64,000 nucleotides of DNA. It comes from Candidatus Woesearchaeota archaeon. Its GTDB lineage: Archaea; Nanobdellota; Nanobdellia; Woesearchaeales; JACPJR01. The DNA is taken from NCBI GenBank assembly GCA_016187565.1, contig JACPJR010000005.1, positions 22,493 through 86,492 on the forward strand. The letters are read 5' to 3'. Positions 1 to 8,409 of the stretch are shown piece after piece (positions within the stretch are counted from its first letter, which is position 1; the number at the start of each line of letters is the position of its first letter). The notes beneath the pieces were generated by a model that was not told the origin of the DNA, did not search any database, and saw only the letters and a program-made list of their open reading frames with translations. A program made the translations under genes and the position numbers.

Positions 1-95
1 TGACCAAAAGCATCAGGACCTCGATGCTGTAATGAATCCATCATCTGTTTCAGAAGACGTTTATCCTCCCAGTTAAATCCACAGATACCACACAT
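1..95 (-). CDS. asnB: Asparagine synthetase B-type amidotransferase, N-terminal part only
   Basis: Only the first 31 codons are in the window; the gene runs off the left edge. The frame opens with MCGICGFNW and reaches LQHRGPDAFG, the start of the class II glutamine amidotransferase domain of asparagine synthetase B. Cys2 would be the N-terminal nucleophile that releases ammonia from glutamine, and RGPD is a conserved motif of this domain. The start codon lies 5 bp past the stop of the DUF2304 gene, so the two are probably co-transcribed. AsnB-like enzymes in glycan loci often amidate sugars rather than make asparagine. The synthetase domain is not visible, so that choice stays open. Confidence 0.85.
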   Translation of the reverse strand, partial: MCGICGFNWEDKRLLKQMMDSLQHRGPDAFG

Positions 96-100
96 AGGCT

Positions 101-433
101 TCACTTCTTTTTTGGTTTCTCTATGCTCAACGATCGCACAATTTTCGTCATTTTCCGTTCAAGATTATCAATCTGTACGTAAATGCGAAAGTTAAGATAA
201 AACAAGAGAACAATACTAAGATAAATAACAAGATCAACACCCCTGCCTACACCCAATAACAGAGAAAAAGAAGAGGTAAGCTGTGGTAAAAAGGCAACAA
301 AAAGCACACCAACCCAGATAATAGTCCAAAACATAAGTTCGCGAGTTCCAATCTGTTTGTCCTTCCAACGGAGAACGGTTCTACTCAACGCGAATGCAAC
401 AAACAGTAGCGAAACAATTTGTATTGGTCCCAT
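101..433 (-). CDS. DUF2304 small membrane protein
   Basis: A 110-residue protein with an N-terminal membrane segment (about 4-20), a second around 35-52 and a third around 65-85, then a basic tail ending EKPKKK. Size and layout fit the DUF2304 family, whose genes usually sit beside GT2 dolichyl-phosphate sugar transferases, as here. The family is thought to be an accessory or anchoring subunit for such enzymes; that role is inference. GAGGT lies about 8 nt before the start, and CTATTATACT around 484-493 on the minus strand is a possible TATA box, so this gene and asnB may have their own promoter. Confidence 0.75.
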   Translation of the reverse strand: MGPIQIVSLLFVAFALSRTVLRWKDKQIGTRELMFWTIIWVGVLFVAFLPQLTSSFSLLLGVGRGVDLVIYLSIVLLFYLNFRIYVQIDNLERKMTKIVRSLSIEKPKKK

Positions 434-534
434 GGTAATTACCTCATATTTCTGATACTTTTGATACTTTCATTGTTCAGTAAGTATAATAGAGGACAAT
501 AATTTTTAGTAGGATTTTTGCTCTTTTATATACT

Positions 535-573
535 AGAAAACCTAACAAATAATATCAAAAATTTAGGTTTTCT
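535..573. terminator. Perfect 11-bp inverted repeat after the GT2 gene
   Basis: AGAAAACCTAA at 535-545 pairs perfectly with TTAGGTTTTCT at 563-573 across a 17-nt AT-rich loop. It begins 8 bp beyond the stop codon of the GT2 gene transcribed on the minus strand, so a transcription end or mRNA-stabilising hairpin is the simplest reading. No long U tract follows directly, so termination is not certain. Confidence 0.4.
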
Positions 574-580
574 ATTATAG

Positions 581-1255
581 TTAGAGCAAGAGTTTTTTCA
601 TGATCATCTTGAAAAAAATGCGAAAGGCATTCCAACTACTTTGTCCTCGTGAGGTGGAGTAATCGGTATAGCGAATAGTCACGGGAATTTCCTTATAGGA
701 AAGTTTATGCTTTCCAATCTCTTCAATCATCTCTGATGCATGCTCCATGCCATTGGTTTTAAGGTCGATGACTTTGGCTGCTTTTTTTGAAAACGCCCGT
801 AACCCATTATGAGAGTCAGTGAGCGTCACACCATACATCACTTTGAACAGGAATGCACCTCCCTTGAGGAAACATTTTCGAATAAAAGGTACATTTGAGT
901 TATGTTTTAGGAATCGTGATCCAAGAGTCACGTCAATGTTTTTATCTATAACCGGTTTCAGAAGTTGTCGGAGATCCCCTGCATCATGTTGCCCATCTGC
1001 ATCAAACGTTACGATAATATCTGCACCCTGCATCAATGCATAATCAATGCCTGTTTTCAGGGCTGCTCCCTGGCCGAGATTAACAACATGTTGAAGGACG
1101 GTTGCGCCTTCTTGCTCTGCGTATTGGCTGGTTCTATCACGAGAACCATCATCGACAACAATGATATGATCATATCCTTTTTCACGCAGACTTTTGACTA
1201 CGGTTGTAATACTCTTTTCCTCGTTGTATGCTGCAATGACTATGAATATATTCAT
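581..1255 (-). CDS. GT2 family glycosyltransferase, dolichyl-phosphate hexose synthase-like
   Basis: A 224-residue GT-A fold enzyme that likely moves a sugar from a nucleotide sugar to a polyprenyl phosphate at the inner membrane face. The N-terminus IFIVIAAYNEE is the usual GT2 opening; VVDDGSRD binds the nucleotide, and FDADGQHD carries the DxD metal site. SRFL and the QSSWNAFR region are typical of DPM1-like enzymes without C-terminal membrane helices. I place the start at 1255, where TTGAGGTC lies about 8 nt upstream, rather than 24 bases further out. The neighbouring DUF2304 protein is a common partner. The sugar is unknown; heptose is possible from context. Confidence 0.85.
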   Translation of the reverse strand: MNIFIVIAAYNEEKSITTVVKSLREKGYDHIIVVDDGSRDRTSQYAEQEGATVLQHVVNLGQGAALKTGIDYALMQGADIIVTFDADGQHDAGDLRQLLKPVIDKNIDVTLGSRFLKHNSNVPFIRKCFLKGGAFLFKVMYGVTLTDSHNGLRAFSKKAAKVIDLKTNGMEHASEMIEEIGKHKLSYKEIPVTIRYTDYSTSRGQSSWNAFRIFFKMIMKKLLL

Positions 1256-1317
1256 TTTGCTTGACCTCAATAAAACCATTTGAAGTTGATATCAAGGGGA
1301 ATATAAAGACACGCTCT

Positions 1318-2277
1318 TTAGTCCTTTCTCTGCACAAATAGCTCAGGATGTTCTTTAAGGTACTCTACAGTTCTAACAATCCCTTCTGGAATGGTAACCC
1401 TTGGATGCCACCCCAAGCCCTCCAGTTTACGTACGTCCAAATGAACAAAGGGGGAATCGCCAATCCAACCACGTTTACCTCCAGTATATGAATACTTTAC
1501 TTGTTTAAAGTTTAAGGTTTTACCTATCAGATCAGCAACAGTAACAACATCAATATAATCCTTATGACCTATATTAAAAATGTTCTTTGTTCCTTTTGCC
1601 CTTGCAAAGGCAGTCATCATTGCATCAATACCATCCGCTACATAGAGATATGATTTTTTCTGAGTTCCATCACCCAAGATCTCAAGATGTGTTGGATCTT
1701 TTTGTAATTTCTTCATAAAATCACAGATGACGCCATGCGTATACCTCTCGCCAATAAAGGAAACAAAACGGAAAATCCAGGATTGTATGCCATAATATTC
1801 GCTATAGGCCTCGATCATATGCTCAGCTGATGCTTTTGAAGCCCCATACATAGAGGTTTGTATCAATGGATATTCTTCAGGAGTTGGAAATTGTGATGGT
1901 TCTCCATATACTGTAGCTGAACTTGCAAAGAGGATTTTGGTAATGCCATGTACCCGCATCGATTCAAGCACATTATAGGTACCTACAATGTTTTGATCAA
2001 AATCTTTTTGAGTACTCTCAATACCACGACGAACATCTGCATTTGCCTGAAAATGGAAAACGACATCATGGCCTTTCATAGCCTTTTGTAGTTTTTTCGT
2101 ATCAAGGATATCTGCAGTAACCGTCCGGAAATGGGCATCTCCCTTATGATGAGCAATAAATAACTCTCTTCCTGTTGAAAAATTATCATACACTAAAACA
2201 TCATGTTTTTCTCGAAGGAGTCTATCGACCATATGACTGCCGATAAAACCAGCTCCACCAGTTACAAAAAACTTCAT
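1318..2277 (-). CDS. NAD-dependent nucleotide-sugar epimerase/dehydratase
   Basis: A 319-residue extended short-chain dehydrogenase. The N-terminus MKFFVTGGAGFIGSH is the Rossmann glycine motif (TGGAGFIGS), the SSATVYGE segment carries the catalytic Ser/Thr, and YGASKASAE supplies the YxxxK pair. It most resembles UDP-glucose 4-epimerase (GalE) and related enzymes that change UDP- or GDP-sugars. It sits within the glycan operon, 59 bp downstream of gmhA. The substrate cannot be read from sequence; a GDP-heptose or UDP-hexose modification would fit the neighbours. Confidence 0.85.
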   Translation of the reverse strand: MKFFVTGGAGFIGSHMVDRLLREKHDVLVYDNFSTGRELFIAHHKGDAHFRTVTADILDTKKLQKAMKGHDVVFHFQANADVRRGIESTQKDFDQNIVGTYNVLESMRVHGITKILFASSATVYGEPSQFPTPEEYPLIQTSMYGASKASAEHMIEAYSEYYGIQSWIFRFVSFIGERYTHGVICDFMKKLQKDPTHLEILGDGTQKKSYLYVADGIDAMMTAFARAKGTKNIFNIGHKDYIDVVTVADLIGKTLNFKQVKYSYTGGKRGWIGDSPFVHLDVRKLEGLGWHPRVTIPEGIVRTVEYLKEHPELFVQRKD

Positions 2278-2336
2278 GGTTCTCCGTTACTTTTTCAGTT
2301 TTATTATTTTTTGCTCTTTTGTTTGAGTGTGTTGGG

Positions 2337-2948
2337 TTATTTTAATTGGCTTAACTTCCGGTACAGGAATGACGTAATAAGATGATCGAGCACTAGATGA
2401 ACATCCTCAACAGGACCATATTCACCTTTGTTTGTATGCACGACAAGTGCAACATCTGAAATATCTTTTAATTTTCCTCCATCAAATCCCAGCAAGCTAA
2501 TCGTTAATGCTCCTCTTGTTTTTGCATACACAATTGCATTAATTAAATTTTGTGAATTTCCAGAAGCAGAGAGAGCTACAACAATATCCCCCTTCTGGAG
2601 TACGTTCTCAAGCTGTTTTGAAAAGACATATTCGTAACCTTCATCATTAGCATATGCTGTAAAGGTCGCAAGATTATCTGCCAGGGCTTGTGTTTTAAAT
2701 TTATGCTGGCCGGTTTTTGTTCCTTTTCCCAAATCACAGGCAAAATGCGTTGCGGTTGCAGCACTACCCCCATTACCCATAAAGTATATCGTTTTTTGAT
2801 TATTTTTTGCTTCTAAGAAATGATCGATAATCTTTGCAATTGTTTTATGATCTAAACTCTTAAGAATTTCAGAGAGGTATGTAACGTACTTTTTTGAAAA
2901 TGCAACAGCATCACGAGATTCTGTATAATAGTTATCAAGTAAAGTCAT
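2337..2948 (-). CDS. gmhA: Sedoheptulose 7-phosphate isomerase (SIS domain)
   Basis: A 203-residue SIS-domain protein that should convert sedoheptulose 7-phosphate to D-glycero-D-manno-heptose 7-phosphate, the first step of heptose activation. Landmarks are FMGNGGSAATATHFACDL, typical of GmhA, the ALSASGNSQN phosphate-binding loop, and EDVHLVLDHL near the C-terminus with the conserved His. The start overlaps the stop of the kinase gene by four bases (ATGA), so the two are translationally coupled. The adjacent hddA and hddC-gmhB genes complete the pathway, which makes the assignment firm despite the many SIS paralogues. Confidence 0.87.
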   Translation of the reverse strand: MTLLDNYYTESRDAVAFSKKYVTYLSEILKSLDHKTIAKIIDHFLEAKNNQKTIYFMGNGGSAATATHFACDLGKGTKTGQHKFKTQALADNLATFTAYANDEGYEYVFSKQLENVLQKGDIVVALSASGNSQNLINAIVYAKTRGALTISLLGFDGGKLKDISDVALVVHTNKGEYGPVEDVHLVLDHLITSFLYRKLSQLK

Positions 2949-3931
2949 GATTCTTCCTCCTCCATGTAAATAATTCGAGAACCTTGTGGGTCAAACACAA
3001 AAGGAACTTCACGTAATCCAAGTTTTGCTTTTAAGAGATGCTGCTTCTCCTGAGGGCAATAAAACAAAAAAAAGCCTCCACCACCCGCACCAAGAAGTTT
3101 TCCCCCTAGAGCTCCGAGCGAAATCGCTCGCTCATAATAGGCGTTGATTTCAGGATTTGAGATTCCATTGACAAGACTTTGTTTGAGTAGCCATCCGCGA
3201 TGGAGGATTTCACCAAAGGTGGAAAGATTTCCTTGCGTTAATGCATCACGCAGCTCAAAAACCATAGAACGCAACGTACGCAATGTTGCAAGCTTTTCTT
3301 TTTGTTTCGTTACTTTTGTTTGTTCTGCCAAAATCGTGCTTGCCTTTCGTGTTAATCCGGTATAATACAAGACAAGATTTTGTTCAAGCTTTTTTTTTAT
3401 GGCTGGCTTCATCATTACCGGCTCAACAAAGACGCTTCCATCGGTATTAAACAGGATGACATTAATGCCACCAACCGCACAAGCATATTGATCTTGTTTG
3501 CCGATAGGCTCTTTAAGCTCACTAATCTCAATATCGCATGCTTCTTCTGCAAGGTGTAAATTCTCCTTGTTTTTGTGCTGAAACGTATAGAGGGCTTTTA
3601 AAAGGCCGATGGTAAATGCAGAAGAACTTCCCAAACCAGTCCCTGAAGAAGGTATATCAGCAAAACTCGTTACTTCCAAAGGATCCCTTATCTTGGTTTT
3701 AAGAAAGCAGTGCCTGATAAGCGGATGTTGGATGTCCTGGACATGATCGACTAATTCCGTTTTTGAATACTTCAGCAGGATTTTATTTTCAAAGTAGCGG
3801 TGCAAAGCAAGGTACATGTACTTGTTTATCGTTGCAGAAAGGACCGCTCCTTGTTCATACTCATAGAATGCCTTCAGGTCAGTGCCACCACCTGCAAAAC
3901 TGATACGAAAGGGCGTCTTTGTGATAATCAT
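2945..3931 (-). CDS. hddA: GHMP kinase, D-glycero-D-manno-heptose 7-phosphate kinase
   Basis: A 328-residue GHMP-family kinase. The N-terminus MIITKTPFRISFAGGGTDL is the signature of the HddA and fucokinase-like branch, PSSGTGLGSSSAFTIGLL is the GHMP ATP-binding loop, and LGAGGGGFFLFYC is the C-terminal motif. It should phosphorylate heptose 7-phosphate at C1 using ATP. The gene lies between gmhA, which it overlaps by four bases, and the hddC-gmhB fusion, matching bacterial GDP-heptose clusters. A fucose or other sugar-1-kinase is the alternative but is less likely in this setting. Confidence 0.86.
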   Translation of the reverse strand: MIITKTPFRISFAGGGTDLKAFYEYEQGAVLSATINKYMYLALHRYFENKILLKYSKTELVDHVQDIQHPLIRHCFLKTKIRDPLEVTSFADIPSSGTGLGSSSAFTIGLLKALYTFQHKNKENLHLAEEACDIEISELKEPIGKQDQYACAVGGINVILFNTDGSVFVEPVMMKPAIKKKLEQNLVLYYTGLTRKASTILAEQTKVTKQKEKLATLRTLRSMVFELRDALTQGNLSTFGEILHRGWLLKQSLVNGISNPEINAYYERAISLGALGGKLLGAGGGGFFLFYCPQEKQHLLKAKLGLREVPFVFDPQGSRIIYMEEEES

Positions 3932-4001
3932 ACTGCCTCACAGGTAAACATACTGCTATGGTAGGTTATTATTAATAGTAATCAACGACATCAATATAAC
4001 T

Positions 4002-5717
4002 TTAAAGTATATAATCAGCCTTCTTCCACGTTGATTTGGTATAAGGAATTTTCGTTTCTACGGCTGTTTTTGCCTCATCATTAAAAATGCGAATAACTAC
4101 ATCATTGACTAAAAGCTTATGTGTAAGTACCTCAACTCCCTCGATAATTACGAGACGAGTATTAGGGGCAAGTTGACTGGCTTTCTTTCCCCTTTTTTCT
4201 GATGAAAAGGTCGTAAGGTTAATAAGGTTTCTGTCCAAAAGCTGCTCAAGAGCAAAAGTTTTGGAGGATATATGCTCATTGCTAAGGGATTTAGCAAGCT
4301 GTTTGCTCAGTAAGACGGGTCCTATTTTCGTCCATCCATCAATAAGGACAAGGACCCGTTTCTGCACAAATAACTTTTCCTTTATTTCGCTCATAACCTT
4401 TGCAAAAGTACTTCTATTATAGGTACAGATAAATTGTACTGCTTCAGCAAGATCCTTCATGATATAATCAGGACCACCCAAATCCCCTAAAGGAAGAGGG
4501 CATCCAGAGCGGAGTAGAATGGTTCGACAGCCTGCATTTTTTCCGGTAAGTACATCCCGAGGACTATCTCCAACAAAAAAACTTCTGCTTAAATCTAGGT
4601 TGTACCTTTTCTGTGCTTTTTGAAGCATACCTATGGCTGGCTTACGACAGGTACAGGCTATTTTGTATTCAGGTCTTTCCCCCTTATGGCCCTTTTCCGG
4701 GTGATGAGGACAATACTCAATGGCATCAACATAAGCGCCAGCTTTTCTCAACAGCTTCTGCAGGAGTTCATGAATAGCATCAATTGTTTTAACATCACAG
4801 AATCCCTTAGCAATGGATGGCTGGTTTGTTGCAACAATGACGGGGATATGCGCATCATTAAGTCTTCGAATAGCACGGGCAGCACCAGAAAGAACTTTTA
4901 CCTCTTCAATGCGATGTAAATCCTCCACATAAGCATTAATAGTTCCATCTCGATCAAGAAATACCGAACTTACTCGGTTGAGGATTTTACCTTCAGCAAG
5001 ATCTTGGCTCGCTTGCTTAAGCCGTTGTGTCGTTCCTATATCTCTGATGTATTCATCCGTCCTATAACCATAAACCACCATTTTCTTGTGAAGAAGTTCT
5101 GGAATAAGGTCTCGTGCAAAGTCAAATGTTCCTTGTTGAGGAATCAATGAAAAGCACTCAGGATTAAGAAGATAAAGCGCAGCATTCGTCATTGTTCCAT
5201 AACGAGCATTCCCTGGCTTATGAATTATTTTCTTAACCCTGTTTGTATCATCAAGAAGAACCACATCGCTGTCTTCTGGATGATCCGAAGAATGGACAAC
5301 GAGGGTTGCCTGTGCTTTTGTTTGTTGGTGAAATTCATACAGTCTTCTGAGATTAACTGTACTGAGAACGTCACCATACAGAATGAGGACAGGAGCGTTT
5401 TCCTTGGTGAGAAAGTGAAGCCCACCAGCTGTTCCTAATGGTTCTTTTTCAATGAAATAGTCAATCATTGCATGAAATTGATGCCCATCAGTGAGGTATG
5501 CTTGAATCTGTTCTGCTAAGTATCCTGTTTTCAACAAAATTGAAGAAAAACCGTATTGTCGTGCATAGGTAAGTACATACCACAGCAAAGGCTTTCCGTC
5601 TAAAGGAACTAAGGGCTTGGGTATGGTCTTGGTAAGTTCCCCGAGCCTGGTTCCCTTTCCACCAGCAATAATAACAACCTTGTTTTGAGAAGGATCAAAG
5701 GGGTAGGTGTTTTTCAT
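4002..5717 (-). CDS. hddC-gmhB: Three-domain fusion: heptose-1-P guanylyltransferase, heptose bisphosphatase, degenerate kinase-like domain
   Basis: A 571-residue fusion. Residues about 10-245 are a sugar-phosphate nucleotidyltransferase (IIAGGKGTRLGELT, PKPLVPLDGKPLL), matching HddC. Residues about 250-430 are a HAD phosphatase of the HisB/GmhB type: VFLDRDGTIN carries the DxD, PHHPEKGH with CTC is the zinc loop, and FVGDSPRD is the acid motif. Residues about 440-571 resemble a small P-loop kinase (VLVLIDG, VIIEGVEVL), but the GKS/T of the Walker loop is missing. The first two domains would remove the C7 phosphate and add GMP. The third has no clear function and may bind a nucleotide without catalysis. 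Confidence 0.84.
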   Translation of the reverse strand: MKNTYPFDPSQNKVVIIAGGKGTRLGELTKTIPKPLVPLDGKPLLWYVLTYARQYGFSSILLKTGYLAEQIQAYLTDGHQFHAMIDYFIEKEPLGTAGGLHFLTKENAPVLILYGDVLSTVNLRRLYEFHQQTKAQATLVVHSSDHPEDSDVVLLDDTNRVKKIIHKPGNARYGTMTNAALYLLNPECFSLIPQQGTFDFARDLIPELLHKKMVVYGYRTDEYIRDIGTTQRLKQASQDLAEGKILNRVSSVFLDRDGTINAYVEDLHRIEEVKVLSGAARAIRRLNDAHIPVIVATNQPSIAKGFCDVKTIDAIHELLQKLLRKAGAYVDAIEYCPHHPEKGHKGERPEYKIACTCRKPAIGMLQKAQKRYNLDLSRSFFVGDSPRDVLTGKNAGCRTILLRSGCPLPLGDLGGPDYIMKDLAEAVQFICTYNRSTFAKVMSEIKEKLFVQKRVLVLIDGWTKIGPVLLSKQLAKSLSNEHISSKTFALEQLLDRNLINLTTFSSEKRGKKASQLAPNTRLVIIEGVEVLTHKLLVNDVVIRIFNDEAKTAVETKIPYTKSTWKKADYIL

Positions 5718-5769
5718 AAGGTGCTCTACTCTTCTATTTGTTTTTGGATAACAGTTATTAACTGATTAG

Positions 5770-6492
5770 TTACATCTTTTTGAAATCATATCGGGTTGTT
5801 CTGATTTTCCACATGTCTTTGAGGAATTGGACAATAACATGAGAAGTAGTGAAGTTACTGATAGCTGAATCAACCCATCGTACAGGTATCTCCTTTATTG
5901 AAAATCCCATCTTTCTGGCAATATAAAGAATTTCCACATCGAATGCACTCGATTTAATGGTTTGCCGATCAAATATAACCTTAGTTTTGTGGTGAAACAT
6001 TTTGAATCCGCATTGGGTGTCCTTATAGGGTAGTCCCAGAAGAAGATATTTTATCATTGAAAAACCATTGCTGAGAAATGTCTTAGACCACTTTTTTTCT
6101 ACGTGGGATTCCTTTAAGCCACGAGAGGCAATACAGATATCATAGTGGTCGATATATTCAAAAAAATGGTCTATTTCGGTCAACGGCGTACTTAAATCTG
6201 CATCGTAAAACAGTAAAAGATCATACTGTGCTGCAAGCATTCCTTTACGTACAGAAAAACCTTTCTGGAGTCTGGTGGAATTAACCAGTAACCGTAATTC
6301 TGGATGATGAGGCAAATGCTCTTGGATAAGAGGAATGGTCTTGTCACCAGCATCATCAGCAACAAAAATAATTTCAAAAGCATGAATTCTTGAATTCTTC
6401 CTCAGGTAATCCAATGACTCCTGAATACAACGAACGATATTTTTTTCTTCTCTATAGGTTGGGATAACGATGGAAAGGGTGTACTGTTTCAT
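5770..6492 (-). CDS. GT2 family glycosyltransferase, ALG5-like
   Basis: A 240-residue GT2 enzyme resembling dolichyl-phosphate beta-glucosyltransferase. It has the opening LSIVIPTYREEKNI, a DDAGD segment, FYDADLSTP with the DxD metal site, and KDTQCGFKMF, a strong mark of the ALG5 branch. No membrane helix is obvious. It would load a sugar onto a polyprenyl phosphate for use by a membrane GT-C enzyme. It follows the 631-residue membrane protein by 21 bp on the same strand, so the pair may work together. Confidence 0.84.
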   Translation of the reverse strand: MKQYTLSIVIPTYREEKNIVRCIQESLDYLRKNSRIHAFEIIFVADDAGDKTIPLIQEHLPHHPELRLLVNSTRLQKGFSVRKGMLAAQYDLLLFYDADLSTPLTEIDHFFEYIDHYDICIASRGLKESHVEKKWSKTFLSNGFSMIKYLLLGLPYKDTQCGFKMFHHKTKVIFDRQTIKSSAFDVEILYIARKMGFSIKEIPVRWVDSAISNFTTSHVIVQFLKDMWKIRTTRYDFKKM

Positions 6493-6513
6493 GATCGTTT
6501 TGAGGAGTTAAGC

Positions 6514-8409
6514 CTATGGAAGATTGATGACGTATAATTTTGCAACAGGTCTACCATTGGATTCATAACTCCATACCTCGGTAAGGTAGTTATTTAAATC
6601 TGGATTCCATGGCTGAGTAAAATTGTGATAATTATCAGGCGTAAGGTACATAATCTGAAGACGGACCGCATCAGGGTTATTTTGTGCGCTTGGCTCAAAG
6701 ATGCCTTCTCGGACAAGATAGGTTATACCAGCAAGATCTAAAATTCTTTGTCTTTCTTCACTATATTCAAATCGAAGAGGATCATAAAAGCCTACAAGTT
6801 GTCCTTTATCATTGATGAGATATTCACTGTTAAACCAATACTCATCCCAATAAAGATACATCGGAAGGCCATAACGAGCATATTCTCTCAGAAGCTGCTC
6901 TCTGGCTAGACTATTGTTACCGTAGAGTATAATCGCTGCATCCATCCAGTAGTTTTGAAAATCTCCGAACATAAAAAAATGTGACTGTCTTCCAGTAATT
7001 AACTTCGCTCCAAGAAGCCCGTGAAGAGCAAAACTGAGCTCATTTGTTGAGAGAATAAGCATGTTGGTTGAATCTATCTTCTCTTGTTGTACAAACTCCT
7101 GCAATACCTTGTAGTTAGGTGGTAGCTCCTGATATCCTATCTGAAAGAATCTATCCTTTCTGAGGTTTTGTAATGCATTCAGATTCGTAAGAAAAACTAT
7201 TACGATTAAGATAACAGCAATACCTCGGACAATCCACTTTCCTTCCAGAGATGACAAACGGACCTGGGAAAGAATGGTAAGAAGAAGTCCCAGAAAGATA
7301 GCCTTAAAAAACATCAGCAAAAAGGGGATCATGTGGCCTGTACTGAGATGCTTGTGAAAGAGTGGAACCGTAAGGAGATAATGAAAAATAAGAGCCATAA
7401 CACTGAGGAATATCCACAACCCATATTGCCGGAGATTACTTTTTTTCATAAAAAATAAAAAAATAAGACCCGTAACAAGACTGAGGGTTAAAACAGTTGG
7501 CAACCATCCATTGAATGAAAAGATTCTTCCAAGATAAATGGGCGTATATCTCCAATAATTAGCACTTTTGGTCAGATCAACATGAACATCAAACTTTTTG
7601 GCGTTGATAGCATCTCCGTAAGTAAAAATAATCTCACGCCACCATCCCAGAGAGAGAATAACGACTAAAGTAAGGAGCACCATAAGCAAAGCAATAAGCG
7701 TTTTAAGTTTCCATGATTGCTTTGAGATTCCTCCAAAAAAGAAGAATCCAAAAAAGAAGAATAGATACATGATAAAGGGCGCCATTGCATGGATGTGTGC
7801 ATAAACAATAAAAAAGATCATGAGACTGAGCGAAATAAGTATAAACTTCTTGTCCCAGAGATTACGGTATGATTCAATGAGTCGCAAACGCTCAAAAAAC
7901 ACCAGCATATGCAAGAGAAGGTAGGGTGTGAGTACATTCATAATGGCATTGTATTTAAAATAAGGGGCATTGGTATATTCAAAGGTCAGCACAGCCAACA
8001 GAAGAGCAATTATTTCTCCAGTAAATATTTTTCGGTAGAGCAAGAACCAACCACCAAGACCAACAGCGATAAAAATATACGACAGAGGAAGAACGACCTT
8101 CCATGATTCAAAGAAATCAAGGCCAAACAGTTTACTGAAAACCATACGAAGATAAAAATAAAATTTAGGTGTTGTTTGGGGCAATCCTAGATATCCATGT
8201 GAGCCGCTTTGCCATGTCTGTGAAGGATTATTGATGAGATCCAGCACAGCACCATTCTCGTGATAATAATCACAGCCATACAGGCAGGTAGGGATCTGTT
8301 TGAGATCCTTTGTTACCAGAAAAAGGTTTATCCAATAAGCTCCTATAATCAACAAAAGAATGAACCAACAATACCACTTTTTGATAAAGGTTGTGCCAGA
8401 AAGCATCAT
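6514..8409 (-). CDS. Large polytopic membrane protein, probable GT-C glycosyltransferase
   Basis: A 631-residue protein with roughly ten to twelve membrane segments in residues 10-420 and a soluble C-terminal part from about 430. The first extracytoplasmic loop holds acidic residues (GCDYYHENG), where GT-C enzymes carry their catalytic acid, but I see no firm family motif. It starts inside the stop of the STT3 gene (ATGA overlap) and is followed by an ALG5-like GT2, a context typical of enzymes that extend a lipid-linked glycan with polyprenyl-phosphate sugars. The GT-C assignment is inference from topology and neighbours. Confidence 0.6.
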   Translation of the reverse strand: MMLSGTTFIKKWYCWFILLLIIGAYWINLFLVTKDLKQIPTCLYGCDYYHENGAVLDLINNPSQTWQSGSHGYLGLPQTTPKFYFYLRMVFSKLFGLDFFESWKVVLPLSYIFIAVGLGGWFLLYRKIFTGEIIALLLAVLTFEYTNAPYFKYNAIMNVLTPYLLLHMLVFFERLRLIESYRNLWDKKFILISLSLMIFFIVYAHIHAMAPFIMYLFFFFGFFFFGGISKQSWKLKTLIALLMVLLTLVVILSLGWWREIIFTYGDAINAKKFDVHVDLTKSANYWRYTPIYLGRIFSFNGWLPTVLTLSLVTGLIFLFFMKKSNLRQYGLWIFLSVMALIFHYLLTVPLFHKHLSTGHMIPFLLMFFKAIFLGLLLTILSQVRLSSLEGKWIVRGIAVILIVIVFLTNLNALQNLRKDRFFQIGYQELPPNYKVLQEFVQQEKIDSTNMLILSTNELSFALHGLLGAKLITGRQSHFFMFGDFQNYWMDAAIILYGNNSLAREQLLREYARYGLPMYLYWDEYWFNSEYLINDKGQLVGFYDPLRFEYSEERQRILDLAGITYLVREGIFEPSAQNNPDAVRLQIMYLTPDNYHNFTQPWNPDLNNYLTEVWSYESNGRPVAKLYVINLP

